NCBI GenBank assembly: GCA_002633005.1
Contig: NMRA01000241.1
Location: forward strand, 1 to 53,573
Reading direction: 5' to 3'
Source: Phoronis australis
Lineage: Eukaryota; Phoronida; Phoronidae
DNA length: 53,573 nucleotides
The stretch's first letter is position 1. The number at the start of each line of letters is the position of its first letter. The position numbers and the translations under genes were made by a program. Of the stretch, positions 34,032 through 44,988 are shown in pieces. The notes under the pieces were generated by a model. The model searched no databases and was not told the origin of the DNA. It saw only the letters and a program-made list of their open reading frames with translations.

Positions 34032-34066
34032 CGAATATGGACCTTGATTGTGATTTAGCCGAGCTG
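34032..34066. repeat. Right 35-bp terminal inverted repeat
   Basis: Reverse complement of 31,713-31,747 with two differences, ending in CAGCTCGG when read inward. Confidence 0.85.
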
Positions 34067-34748
34067 TTAAGTAAATTAAATTTTGCCGTCAGTCGAATGG
34101 TGGACATGAATTCGTGTGTCGTGAGTTATTGTTTCTGTTTTAATTATTTTTATTGCTCATTCTGTATGTTATTCTGGTCTTGGTAATTGTTTCCAAAGGT
34201 GGTTGGGTGGGTGACCGAGGGGCTGAAATGACCGGCAACCTGGGACCTTTGCAATGAAAAGGATTAAGAGCTAGGATACAATGAATGACTAATAGTAGTA
34301 CCTACCGTAACGAGAGGGGTTTAGTATTGAGCAATTTGCCATGCCCCGTTGTACCTGCCACCTGATCCCCCCGTGTATACGCCAGTGCCTAGAGCTCGCA
34401 ATTTGCTCGTAATTGGTGGAAGTGTTTTCATTTTATATCTCACTTATGACATCGTCAATCGTTGCCAGTATGGCCTTAAGCAAGGATGTGTAATCCTATC
34501 TGATTAAGGAAGAAGTTTAGATAACACTTGTTGAGTAAAAGTGTTATTTTTGGCAAATAAAGTGGAAATGATAATTTCATTTTAAACGTGCAATTTGATG
34601 AATATTAGTTTTTCATTGGTATGCTGTGTGATGTCATCAGGTCTACATATTGATGACAATCAGACAATAGTTACAGAACACAACTCTCTGAGGTTTTGTT
34701 GACAGGTTTTGAATGCTCTCATAGAGACGATTAGACTTTTCTGGCCTA
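34067..34748. other. Stretch without recognisable gene
   Basis: Nothing identifiable; minus-strand short frames that start in the following duplication reach into it. Confidence 0.4.
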
Positions 34749-35297
34749 CGATATTTGTGCCTTTCTCTGCTGCAGACCCACATAACAATCGCCAATGTAT
34801 GTAAAAAACTTTATGATATACAGACCGAAGTGGCCCAGTGAAATAATACTGTCCACACCACTTGCTTTGGCCCAATATCTTACAAACCACTGCCCAGCAT
34901 TCGCTGTTTGAAAAGCAACCATGTTAGACTGAGTGAGGTAACATATCAATATGCGTCTTTTGCAGGTTGTCAACATCTCTAAATACAGTTGAAAACATTT
35001 AAGAGACAGTCCATATAAAAACCAGTAGATTTTCAAAAATCANCGATATTTGTGCCTTTCTCTGCTGCAGACCCACATAACAATCGCCAATGTATGTAAA
35101 AAACTTTATGATATACAGACCGAAGTGGCCCAGTGAAATAATACTGTCCACACCACTTGCTTTGGCCCAATATCTTACAAACCACTGCCCAGCATTCGCT
35201 GTTTGAAAAGCAACCATGTTAGACTGAGTGAGGTAACATATCAATATGCGTCTTTTGCAGGTTGTCAACATCTCTAAATACAGTTGAAAACATTTAA
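34749..35297. repeat. 254-bp exact direct duplication around an N
   Basis: 34,749-35,002 and 35,044-35,297 read the same base for base, separated by 41 bases, the last of which is the N at 35,043. Exact identity beside an ambiguous base suggests that two reads or haplotypes were joined without collapsing the overlap. Minus-strand frames of 76-127 codons through both copies are therefore not independent; they encode nothing I recognise. Confidence 0.85.
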
Positions 35298-36781
35298 CAA
35301 CTGGACTGAAACATGGTGGCATACAGTAATGTTTGATACAAATATTCCAATGTGAGTGAGGAGCATACAGAGGTAATGACATGTCTAAGTTTTGTTAATA
35401 TTGCTTTTTGGTTATGCAAGATAGGTCATTTTCAGCTTTTTTATGCAGTTGTCACTGTCCTTGAAGGTTGTCTTCTATCTAGAAAGTGTTTGTTCCATCA
35501 ACGCTTTCATTTATAGGTTGTATATAGTTGTTTATAGCAAAATAAAACATCAACAGCGTGAAGCGCGAAGAAAAAGAGAGTCAAGTAACTAAGATCGGTA
35601 TCGGATGAGGAGGGGGCTCAGATCCCAGATCGCGGCGGAATCGTGTTCCCATTTTTTAGTCCACCGATAGATTTTCTGAACAGAAAGTCTACATCCCTGC
35701 TCCCACAACTTTCGGACCCCCTGTGTACATACAATCGCGCTTTGCCCAATTCCCTGAGGCGACATATTGGGCCGCCCCCCTTATGGTATCCTAAATCCGC
35801 CAATGCATAGTACATAAAATACTTGAATGCGATGGGTGATCTTGTTTGAATATGCTGACAAATAAATTATCATTTTCAAAATGTGGAAACAGAGAATAAT
35901 AGATTTTCTATTTACTTGATTTTCTTATAGATAGAACATTCACCTACCGACAATAAATCTCTACCCTTTTCACTTTTCAAATCTCGCTGTATATGTATTT
36001 GTCACAGGTATTATGCACGTCAACCTGAAAAAAATTGTCTGTAATGCGTATTTTTAATTGAAGAGTTTTGTATGTAGTATTATCGTGTTTGCATAAAAGG
36101 AATTTAAACTATTCTATTTATTTTAAACAGGTTCCAAGCAGCTTCTTGTGTTCCAGAAAGTCACGGATAGGAGGAAGAGTCCCCCTCAACTGACGCAGGA
36201 CGTTCAAGCTACTAAATCACGGACACACAACTGGTCTCATTGACAGCACATGTTAGTGAACATCTTTATCGCTTACACAGAATTGGTGATAACCATTCGT
36301 GCTGACTTTGCACTGTCTGTAGGTCAACAGATTATCCAAAGTTGGAGGACCCCATTTCATTGCTGTTACAGCATTTGAAGCAGCTTGCCAATGAATCACC
36401 TTAAATGCAGCATATGTCCCTCTCAGGTCTTTGTAACCTAATCTGCCCAATAGATCAGTCTATATTTCTTTTATTAAATGGCTACTGGTGCTTCTTTAAT
36501 GCTTTAATGTACTGCCATTGTCTGCTTGCTTTGGTGTCAGGGTTTATGATTTTTATAGTATCTGATTGGTCACAGCGCTAGTTGCGTAACATCCTGGTGG
36601 AGTAAATGAAAAATGTTATTCCGCAGTTAGGTGAATCAAAATTATCAAACTGTGTTCCTGACAATCAGAGGACAGAAGTATCAGTTGTCATGTAATGAAA
36701 CAACATGAGTAACCCAAAATTTAATGTCAGGACATAAGGTTATGTGGCACCTTACTGACGAATATCTACAGACGTTGGAAT
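35298..36781. other. Stretch with one probable short interspersed repeat
   Basis: About 35,600-35,810 has G-rich and C-rich ends. Read on the minus strand it begins TTGGCGGATTTAGGATACC followed by a G run, like short non-autonomous repeats common in invertebrate genomes. The rest shows only short frames and no recognised gene. Confidence 0.4.
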
Positions 36782-38083
36782 TTAAAGGAGAATGCCACTC
36801 GATTTAATTAGTCATTTTTGTCGTCTTAATCGGTCTATATCCACATAGCCTCGCATACGGTCGACCTTACATTGCCGAGAGGTGTCGCGTTAATCTGTGA
36901 GGAAGGTGAGAAACGACGCAGCGACGTCAGTGGTTCATTTGCAGAGTGAATGCCGCTATGTTGCGGTGCATCGTTCCCGCTTGTACGAACTATGCAGCTG
37001 CGAGGACAGCGGGTACATCGTTTTTTCGACTTCTTCGAGAGTTCGAAATGCTTAGGAAGTGGCTCGCAGAAGTGAAGAATGAAAAGTATGAGGCCGTGAA
37101 ACATCTCCGTGTCTGTGGCCTGCAGTCGTGGACAGTGCCTGAAGAATGCCGGCTTCAAGCTATTCATATGTTCCGTTGTCTGAGCTTGTTCACGGCGCCT
37201 CTCTAGTATTTCTCTATCACTGTATTCCGGACCAAACTGATAGCCTGTGAAACTTAACGATCCACCTGCGAAGTCTTCGTCGGGATGAGCTCTCGTCTAA
37301 GTCGGGATGGCGAGTTGCCACTTGGCATGTTGTCGTTCATTACTGAGCGTTGTGTTTCAAAATGAACCACTCTCACCCTGACCAATATAAAACTGAAACA
37401 AGCCGGTCTGTCTCATTAAAAGCAATTTGCATTGCCTTTGAAGTGCTCGTGAATGCAAAAAAATTGAGAAGCCAGCAATGAACAAATCAGTGCGTTACCG
37501 GCTTTAGGTGGAATAAACTAATTGACAGGACACAGAGGCCGTGTGAGCTCATGCTAATTCAGTGTTTGCTGACAGAAGCAGTTGTGAAACAACTCGATTT
37601 CTATCACTCTACGGCCAGGTGTTAGGGGAATCTTTATCTACATTTACATCATTCAAATAATGATTTTCAATGTATAACTTCTACCCTGACGGTTCTGTTG
37701 CCAAAGCGGAACCTGACTTCGCGGCCCCCGACAATCGAGTAAGTAGATTTACAGTTTTTTGGCTAATTCATCAACATAATCACGTGCACATTACTTCTTT
37801 GGCTCACTAGTATAGTATTTTCTTGACTGGAAGCTTAGTTTCCAACTTTGGCTGGTTTATGTTCGTGATGTCTTCAGCCCCGCCGGCTGCGACGGGTCTG
37901 ATTGGTTTCCGAGCCACTGGCTTGGATAACGAGTCAGATCCGGCCGCGATTGACGGGCTTGATTGGACTCCGAGCCACTGGTCAGTATAACCAGAAGTTT
38001 GTGTGTTTAGAATTAAAAAAATCACAAGTCTAAACAATACAAATCTAGGTTATCCTGTCTGTGTCTCACGGAAAAATACTTTA
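36782..38083. repeat. Left terminal inverted repeat (about 1.3 kb)
   Basis: Matches 43,719-44,988 in inverted orientation. Shared blocks include CCACNCGATTTAATTAGTC at the outer end, GGTCGACCTTAC, the THAP-like frame, TTTGCTTTTAATGAGACAGA-like sequence, a GTCAGATCC/GACGGG region and AATCACAAGTCT near the inner end. Confidence 0.88.
36946..37206 (+). CDS. THAP-like frame inside the left terminal repeat
   Basis: The 86-codon frame contains LRCIVPACTNYAAARTAG, a FFRLLREFEMLRKW block and KHLRVCGLQSWTVPEECRL. THAP zinc fingers have C-x2-4-C near the start, a conserved Trp in the middle, then C-x2-H. Here the first pair is C-x4-C and the Trp is present, but the last pair reads C-x2-Q, so the zinc-binding His is replaced. 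It points into the element, and a mirror copy lies in the right repeat. THAP domains bind DNA and occur in P-element-type transposases. It could be a captured DNA-binding exon or a decayed one; the call rests on motif layout alone. Confidence 0.5.
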   Translation: MNAAMLRCIVPACTNYAAARTAGTSFFRLLREFEMLRKWLAEVKNEKYEAVKHLRVCGLQSWTVPEECRLQAIHMFRCLSLFTAPL

Positions 38084-38084
38084 T

Positions 38085-38172
38085 CTCCGACGTAGCACTT
38101 AGGCGGGCCCCAGCCAAGCTGCCGAAGACAGCGCAGGCAGACTCCGACGTAGCACTTAGGCGGGCCCCAGCC
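38085..38172. repeat. 31-bp direct repeat, 57 bp apart
   Basis: Two identical 31-bp copies starting CTCCGACGTAGCACTTAGG occur at 38,085-38,115 and 38,142-38,172, immediately inside the left terminal repeat. Confidence 0.9.
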
Positions 38173-38259
38173 GATTTGCATAACCACAAGTCATGAGAAC
38201 AAGAAATTTGGCAGCCAAGTTTCATTCACAACACAGCTGTTGAGTGGTGAGCACACACA

Positions 38260-40126
38260 ATGTATCCTGAAAAGACACGCAATTTCATTAGGAGCAGAGG
38301 GAGAAGAAAAAACAATTTAAAAAGGGACACAGACCCTCCAACATGGACTACTGAAGCTCCAGCATACCAAGGCAGTCCCAGGCAGCAATAGACGGTTGCA
38401 GGGCTGTGCGTCTCACACGTTTTGAAGCTGAGGATTTCACCTTCCTAATTGACAGTGATGCTGCTGCGACAGCTTGCAGGTTTAGGCCAAGTACCGTGAA
38501 AAAAGAAAGAAAAATTCGTGACAGCAAACGAATGGATGAGAATATCATCATTCACGTGCGTCTCTTAACAGGCCTGGTGGGACATGTGCATCAGGTTGCA
38601 TGCAAATTTGGAAAACTAGAACTAATTGTTGAAAAAAGACTGGGACTGTGTGTCTATGCATCATTGCACTGCAGAGTTTGCAAATATAAATCGCCCACTG
38701 TGCCACTGTCAGGTGAGGTCAAGCAGCAGACGACTGGGCCACCAGCAGGAGCCTTGAACAGCCAGACTGTATTGCCTGTGCTAAAGTCAAAAGTGGGAAT
38801 TGAGGATGTAATCAACATTCTGACATGCTTGAATATTGTGCCACCATCCAATCGCAGCCTGCAGAATAAAATGAATGCCATGAGCCAAACAGTAACTCAT
38901 CTGAACGAAGAACAAATGATTGAGAACCAGCGCTACGTTAAAAAAGTCACCACTCTGGCTGGCGGTGGAAGTGTTGCAGGCGTTCAGTTTGACGTTTCCT
39001 ACTCCAGTTAGCCACAGGGTGGCTGCAAGAAAGCAAAGCAGAGCTTCGGTGGACTTGTTGAGCACTCAACGACCCGAAAACTTCCACTGGCCCTTGCCAC
39101 GGCGAACAAACACTGCAGGATTCCCGGGTGCAAGCATGAACACTGCAGCAAAAACTATCCAGCTGAGAAATCAATTGCATCAAGTGAACGCACACTGTTA
39201 CAAACCAGCCTCAGAGCAGTGGAAAACTGTGGTGTGGACCTGAATATCAGGAGCATTACGACCGATGCCAGAAGCCAAGAAGCGAAGGCCATCCGTGATT
39301 TCTACAGTGCCAAAAGAAAAAACCTAAACACTACAAATGCTTCATTCACAGACTGAGGCGAATGGAAAAAAGCGTTAACGAAGCGGACTTGAAAGGTTTG
39401 CCCAGGTCACATAACAAGACTTGTTACAAGAGGAAACTTTCATCTGCTGTACGAGCCAGAGCGCGAAAAGAGCTCATCAACCTAAAAAACAGAAAAATCG
39501 AAAAAGATGAATTTTTGAAAGCTGGAGCTGCTGCGGTGAACAATGTTACTCGCTGTTTTTCGGGACAGCACCAACAATGTCGCGAGCTGTCGTCTGTGTG
39601 CATTGCACACCATAGCAACTATACACCAAGCCATTTGCCTTATGACCGGGATCTAGAACTGAGTGAAAAGGACTTGAAAACGATTCAAACAAAAATCAAT
39701 TCCTTCTTCGACCAGGAACAGCTAAGAGGTATGCAATATCTTTTCAACACAAACATCAGTGAAAGTTTGAATGCAGCAGTTTATGCATACGCGCCAAAGA
39801 CATCAAGATACACATGAAAATTCACGGGGCTGTGTCATTCAGCCATTCACTCCAGAACCCTGGGACAAGGGAAATCCACGGTGAAGCTGGCCGAGGCATC
39901 AGGACTAACCGTGCCTGAAAACAGTGCCATGAAAAAAATGTTGAGAAATGTGGACTCCAGAAAGCGCTACCATGCCAAGAGAAAGTTGAGCCAAGAGTAC
40001 AAAAAGGCCTGGTACTACCTAAGGGAGAGGATGGCCAACACGAATCTGTTTGACAAATCTGTTTATAGTACGGAAAACATAGCGTCTACTAGTGTCACTG
40101 ACCACAGCGACGGACTTAGTTACTAG
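38260..40126 (+). pseudogene. Mutator-like transposase, frameshifted
   Basis: Ordered blocks match the Mutator-like transposase family of invertebrates. An N-terminal basic stretch from the ATG at 38,260 (MYPEKTRNFIRSRGRRKNN) meets a stop near 38,390. The long frame 38,406-39,011 follows, with GIEDVINILTCLNIVPPSNR. In another frame at about 39,120-39,350 come CKHEHCSKNYPAEKSIASSE and ITTDARSQEAKAIRDFY (catalytic Asp region). Then HRLRRMEKSVNEADL, CFSGQHQQC and NTNISESLNA (39,362-39,817), a single in-frame TGA, then LCHSAIHSRTLGQG and a C-terminal tail ending at 40,126. At least three frameshifts and one stop inactivate it. It would cut and move the element whose terminal repeats surround it. 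Confidence 0.88.
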
Positions 40127-41040
40127 CTGTATTTTAGTCAAAGCAATAACCAAACAACTGGAAAACGGAACTTAAAAGCTCTTGATAGGATTACCATATT
40201 CAGCAGGCATGATTTGTATCCCCAATGACCAGTGCATTCCCCATTATTTTTGCAAATTTGCCTGGAGTTGTTAATTTTGGGGGGTTCATAAGAAAAGTGA
40301 GAGAATTTTATATAGGAAGAGTTATGACAGAGGTGGGAAAAGTGGTGGAACTAGGACAGCCGCTGGGGTGTGCCAAGCGATGAGCCTGTACTCTGATATA
40401 TTTCCCTCGAAATTTAACACGGTGAACACCGTATTCCTTCTTATTTACAGGACCTGTCCACAGCTGACACTGAGGGTTGTTGTACCTGTATTAGCATATT
40501 TTGCAGTTGTTTTTAATTGCACTGTAGCACACTGTCACACTGTTGCTGATGAACATTAAATTGTCATTTGAAATGCATTAATGAGTGTCTGAAGTTAATC
40601 GTAAGCACCACATCCACACCCAGCTGCCGGGCTCATGTGCCACCGGTAGGTCCAAGTACACAGTCACACACAATTCTTTCTTCAATTTTTACAAAAAAAT
40701 GAAAAAAATATTCAACAAAAACTATTGTTCTGACTTTGATTTGTGGCAGAGAGAAGAATTAGTGCCAAAACTTCGAAATATTTCAAACTTGAAATTTCGC
40801 CATTTCTTTTAAGGAGGCACAGAACAGTTCTCACTGGGTTTTGTAGTGTCCGACTACTGCCTCTGACGTGGCATCTACTTTCCATTTTCTACTATTGGGC
40901 ATTGACGGACATGTAGATAGCATGCATCTCCACAAAATCTCGAACAAGAATAGACTGACGAAAACTGCATCACATTCATGACCTCAGTCACAATTTGATG
41001 TTGAGGCTAATACTCAATATGTGCTTGACAACGGCGTTCC
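40127..41040. other. Interior of the element without recognisable gene
   Basis: Short frames at 40,368 and 40,585 show no domain. Nothing else is identified. Confidence 0.45.
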
Positions 41041-41048
41041 AGCTATGG

Positions 41049-41078
41049 TACAATACAATACAATACAATACAATACAA
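41049..41078. repeat. ATACA pentanucleotide microsatellite
   Basis: Nearly six tandem copies of ACAAT/ATACA. Confidence 0.9.
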
Positions 41079-41149
41079 GACATCATGTTTGTCCATCAAC
41101 ATTGATCAAATGCACTCAGAGGTTGGAGAAACCATCAAATCTCCGTTTT

Positions 41150-41320
41150 TGTGACGCAAGATTCTTGAAAATGGGCAGAGCACAGGCAGCCCTTGAACCG
41201 GTTGCTTGCTCCGCCGTGTAGTCCTACTGTCATACCGGGCAATCTTAGGGTCGTTCGGAACAGAAAAACAATGTCTGTCGTTACTGCATCCTCTGCACAC
41301 GCACCTTTTCAAAATACTTG
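41150..41320 (-). pseudogene. THAP domain remnant inside the large element
   Basis: On the minus strand the frame reads KRCVCRGCSNDRHCFSVPND, giving the THAP C-x4-C start and a P-x-D. After a frameshift an LCSAHFQESC block follows, with the C-x2-H pair and Phe typical of the domain's end. The central Trp is not evident. A TGACGTCA site sits about 100 bp upstream (41,418-41,425), possibly part of its old promoter. It belongs to a more canonical THAP type than the frames in the terminal repeats. Confidence 0.65.
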
Positions 41321-41535
41321 TCTCAAGCTCAGTCTCAAGGAATATTCGACTCTTTTCGGCCACTCCGGCTCACGATTGGTGAAGAAAAACACAGTGGCGG
41401 AGAACGGAGTACGACTGGTGACGTCACACATATTTTTTTAATTTTGCGTTATTTCTTGATTAAAAATAAAACACGACTTGAAGTAGAAATACTTAAAATA
41501 TCACACTAAAATTGTCGGTAACCGAATCCAAGCAT

Positions 41536-42715
41536 CCGTGACCATGACGTGAAGGCTTTAATGGCGTGGTAATTTCGTTAGCAATTATTTTGATCATCCT
41601 GCTGGTGATAAATTTAAAGCTGTGACATTGCATAATTCTTATTGGAGTCAATTTCATGGAGATACTTGCAGACATCGGTTTGATTAGCCAGGATATCGTT
41701 CATGGAGAAAGGGGAATTATACCTTAATCAGTTGGTGTTACATGAAAGTAATAGCTAGTTGTCACTGCTACTTGAAGTTACTGTTGTGGTTGATAAGGTA
41801 AGCGGATTTTATTGATAATATTCCAGTATTTTGGAGTTCTTATTTACATTGTTAATTTGTGGAAAAAAGCTTTTGGCGATGATCAGCTTTGACTTATGTA
41901 CTAAAGTCTCTACCAGGAGTGACTGCTCCTTGTATCTGTTGTAGATTACAGTGTTGTTTGGTCTCCTGAAAGAGATGTAAAAAATATTTCTAGTGCGAAT
42001 GGTTGGCTGTAGTGTTTAATAACCTTTTTAGTTGATGGGATATTGCTTTTATAAAATGTCATAGACAGTGCTTGTGAACAGTGGGACAGTGCATATAAAA
42101 GAGAGCAATTACAGAAGGAATTGTCATGGAAACTAATGTACTATAAAACGTTGTAAAATTTAATAAAATACATAGGTGTTGCAAAATATGGACATTATCT
42201 ATATAACGACAAGGTACGATGGAACCCAGTATCTTGGGAATTTATGTCAGGAGTTTCGGTTTTTATCATTAAAGCTTCGAAAATTTTCAAACGAAAGGGG
42301 TCACGTTCGAAATACCCGACGATAATATTGTCAACCATATCTGAACGGGAAATTTTCTTTTTGTGGAGCGTTTTGTCACAGCCTGTTTGAAGTTAACATT
42401 TATGTAGGCAATACGAAAGTTTGTTGAACAAACTATCTAAGGTCAAGAGCAGATTACTTTTCAATGAAATATATATATACAAAACGTACCGAGCTTGGCG
42501 TATATGAAACAATATCCCAGTCGACATTATTTCGCGTATCGACCTTCGGTCTCTGTCCATACGCGGAATAATGTCTCGTGGGATATTATTTCATGTACGC
42601 CACTCGAAATTGATAAAAGGATTATGCAATGGCACAGCTTTTATCACCAGCAGGATGATCAAAATAATTGCCAACGAAATTACCACGCCGTTAAAGCCTT
42701 CACGTCATGGTCACG
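41536..42715. mobile_element. Nested fold-back element with about 105-bp inverted arms
   Basis: 41,536-41,642 (CCGTGACCATGACGTGAAGG through GCATAATTC) recurs inverted at about 42,616-42,715 with a few substitutions and a short indel. The interior (about 970 bp) has no recognised gene. It includes a long hairpin next to the right arm. It is a non-autonomous inverted-repeat element inserted in, or part of, the 8.2-kb element. Confidence 0.75.
42497..42601. repeat. Hairpin with 43-bp arms
   Basis: 42,497-42,539 and 42,559-42,601 are complementary at 37 of 43 positions, separated by 19 bases. Each arm starts with GGCGTAYATGAAA read inward. Transcribed, it would form a long stem. Confidence 0.85.
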
Positions 42716-43718
42716 GTACATTTTGTATTTATCCCATACGCATCGAATTCGTGAGTTTCTTTTTTTTCTTTCGGTATTTTATAAATACTTCACCCTGACT
42801 GTTTACGTGGCTAATCACAACCTGTTGTGTATGTACGTGCGCGTTATGTTGCTAACTTAGTGTAGTAAAAGAAAACAGTTTTAAATGTAGCAGTTTATTA
42901 CTTGAAATTGATAAAAAATGTGAAAACGTCAGTTTTCGTGCATTGAACTTGTATCATATTTCGAAAATAAATAAATAAAAATATTTATAACGTCGTCTGC
43001 TTTCACGAAGTTGATGGAAGTGCCACCGTTGATGACAGCTCCGGCGAATATGCCTGTTGTAGCGTTGTTGCAGGTAAGTTGTCGCATTTCTACGGATTCC
43101 CTGCGTGCTTAGCCCAGCCAGCACGCAGGTATCACGCAGTGGCACGCGCTCTAGCATTGGTCGATGTAACCTCGGCAGTCATTGGTTGCTTTACAACACC
43201 GTGAAAAAATGGCCGACTGTGAACGATTTTTAGCGTTGTCATGCAAGTGGCGTCGCAGCAACTATTTCGTTTCTGCAGTGATGTTTAATAGCCGCGTGCT
43301 TCAAGTACATACATGTACAATAAACACACATCTGGCAAAAAACAAGCTGATTTGCATCAATTTAGATCGAGTAGTTATACTCCATAACGACACGTACGGT
43401 TGCGTTACCTGACACCTGACGGCAGACGGAGGTGTTGAAATTATCCAATGACGTCATCGATTTCACACGCAGTCTGTTCAGCAGTTCACAACACCGGTTA
43501 CTGGTGTCAGCTTATCGCATGAAGTCATCGTTTAACACCAATAAATCATCAAACTTCGATGTAAAACCCTTAAAAATACACCGAGTTCTTATAAAAACGT
43601 GTTGTTTTATTTCGTTCTTACGGATTTATTGGTATTTGGACACGCCGTAGCCTACAAAGTTCGGCAGGCCAATAAGGTCCATAGCAAGGAGTTTGTGGTG
43701 TGTTCAGAGATAATTTCG

Positions 43719-44988
43719 AAGTATTTTCCGTGAGATACAGATAGGAGAACCTAGATCTGTGTTGTTCAGACTTGTGATTTTTTTAGTTCTAAACACAAAA
43801 CGCTTGTTATCCTGGCCAGTGGCTCGGAGCCCGATCAGGCCCGTCGCGGCCGGCCGCATTGACTCGTTAATCCGGCCAGTGCCTCGGAAACTGATCAAAC
43901 ATCACGAACGTAAACCAGCCAAAGTTCAGTGGAAACTAAACTTCCAGTCAAGAAAATACTATAATAGTGAGCCAAAGTAATGTGCACATGATTATGTTGG
44001 TGAATTAGCCACGAAACTGCAAATCTACTTACCCGTCGTGGGCCGCGAATTCAGCCTTCCGCTTTGGCCACAGAGCAGAAGTTGTACATTGACAATCATT
44101 ATTTGAGTAATGTAAATGTAAATAAAGATTCCCCTAACACCTGGCCGCGGGATGGAAATCGAGTTGTTTCACAACAGTTTCTGCCAGCAAACACTAAATT
44201 AGCATGAGCTCACACGGCCTCGGTGACCCGTGAATTAGTTTTATTGCACCTAAAGCCGGTAACGCAGTGATTTATTCATTGCTGGCTTCTCAAATCATTT
44301 CAGTGCTCTCATGAAAACTCCAAAGGCATTACAAATTGCATCTAATGAGACAGACTTTGTTTAAGTTTTATAAAAGTATTGGTTACGGTGAGAATAATTC
44401 ATTTTGAAACAGAACGCTCAGTAACAAACGCCAACATGGCAATTCGCAATCCCGACTTAGGACGAGCTAGAGCTCATCAGTCCCGACTTCGCAGGTGGAT
44501 CGTTAAGTTTTACAGGCTATCAATTCGAACAAGAATACAGTGATGAAGAAATACTAGAGAGGCGCCGTGAACAAGCTCAGACAAAGTAACGTATTGAGTT
44601 ATTTAGTAAGCCGGCATTCGTCAGGCACTGTCGACGTCTGCAGGCCACAGACACGAAGATGTTTCACGGCCTCATTCTTGCTGTTTACAGCGTATATATC
44701 ATTCTTCACTACCATGAGCCACTTTCTAAGCATTTCGGACTCTCGAGGAAGTAAAAAAAAACGATATACCCGCTTTCCTCGCAGCTGCTTAGTTCGGACA
44801 AGCGGGAACGATGCGGCATTCACTCTGCATATGAACCACTGACGTCGCTAGCGTCGTTTCTCACCTTCCTCAGAGGTTAACGCGACACCTCTTGGCGAGG
44901 TAAGGTCGACCGTATGCGAGGCGATTTGGATATAGACGGATTACGACGGCAAAAAAGACTAATTAAATCGGGTGGCATTATCCTTTAA
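43719..44988. repeat. Right terminal inverted repeat (about 1.27 kb)
   Basis: Inverted copy of 36,782-38,083. The two repeats differ by many substitutions and small indels, so they have been diverging for some time. Confidence 0.88.
44599..44823 (-). pseudogene. THAP-like frame inside the right terminal repeat
   Basis: Mirror copy of 36,946-37,206: MNAASFPLVRTKQLRGK, then SEMLRKWLMVVKND and KHLRVCGLQTSTVPDECRL. A frame change at the start replaces the C-x4-C segment, and the same C-x2-Q ending is kept. It points inward like its partner. Confidence 0.5.

Larger units (their letters stand above)
31713..34066. mobile_element. 2.35-kb terminal-inverted-repeat element, no transposase
   Basis: The first 35 bp (CAGCTCGG..AAATCACAATC through ATATTCG, 31,713-31,747) recur inverted at 34,032-34,066 with two differences. 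The ends begin CAG and end CTG. No clear target duplication was found. Inside there is no transposase frame, but there are about ten copies of a GGGGTACGTACACTAC-like motif arranged in a roughly 340-bp higher-order repeat. A non-autonomous DNA transposon is inferred; the internal motifs could be transposase-binding sites. Confidence 0.75.
36782..44988. mobile_element. 8.2-kb element with 1.27-kb terminal inverted repeats and Mutator-like transposase
   Basis: The termini (TTAAAGGANAATGCCAC.. outward) are inverted copies of each other over about 1.27 kb with many small differences. The interior holds a broken Mutator-like transposase on the + strand, a THAP remnant on the minus strand and a nested fold-back element. 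No clear 8-11-bp target duplication was found next to the ends I chose. Long terminal repeats plus the transposase type fit a MULE-like element. Decay of the transposase makes this copy non-autonomous. Confidence 0.85.

Noticed and set aside
34999-35382. 127-codon minus-strand frame as a gene
   Set aside because: It runs through the N at 35,043 and through a segment duplicated exactly next to it; no domain is recognised.
38348-38551. Minus-strand frames across the transposase
   Set aside because: Shadow frames of the Mutator-like transposase coding sequence.
41049-41078. ATACA repeats as a CRISPR-like or regulatory array
   Set aside because: A simple pentanucleotide microsatellite with no spacers.
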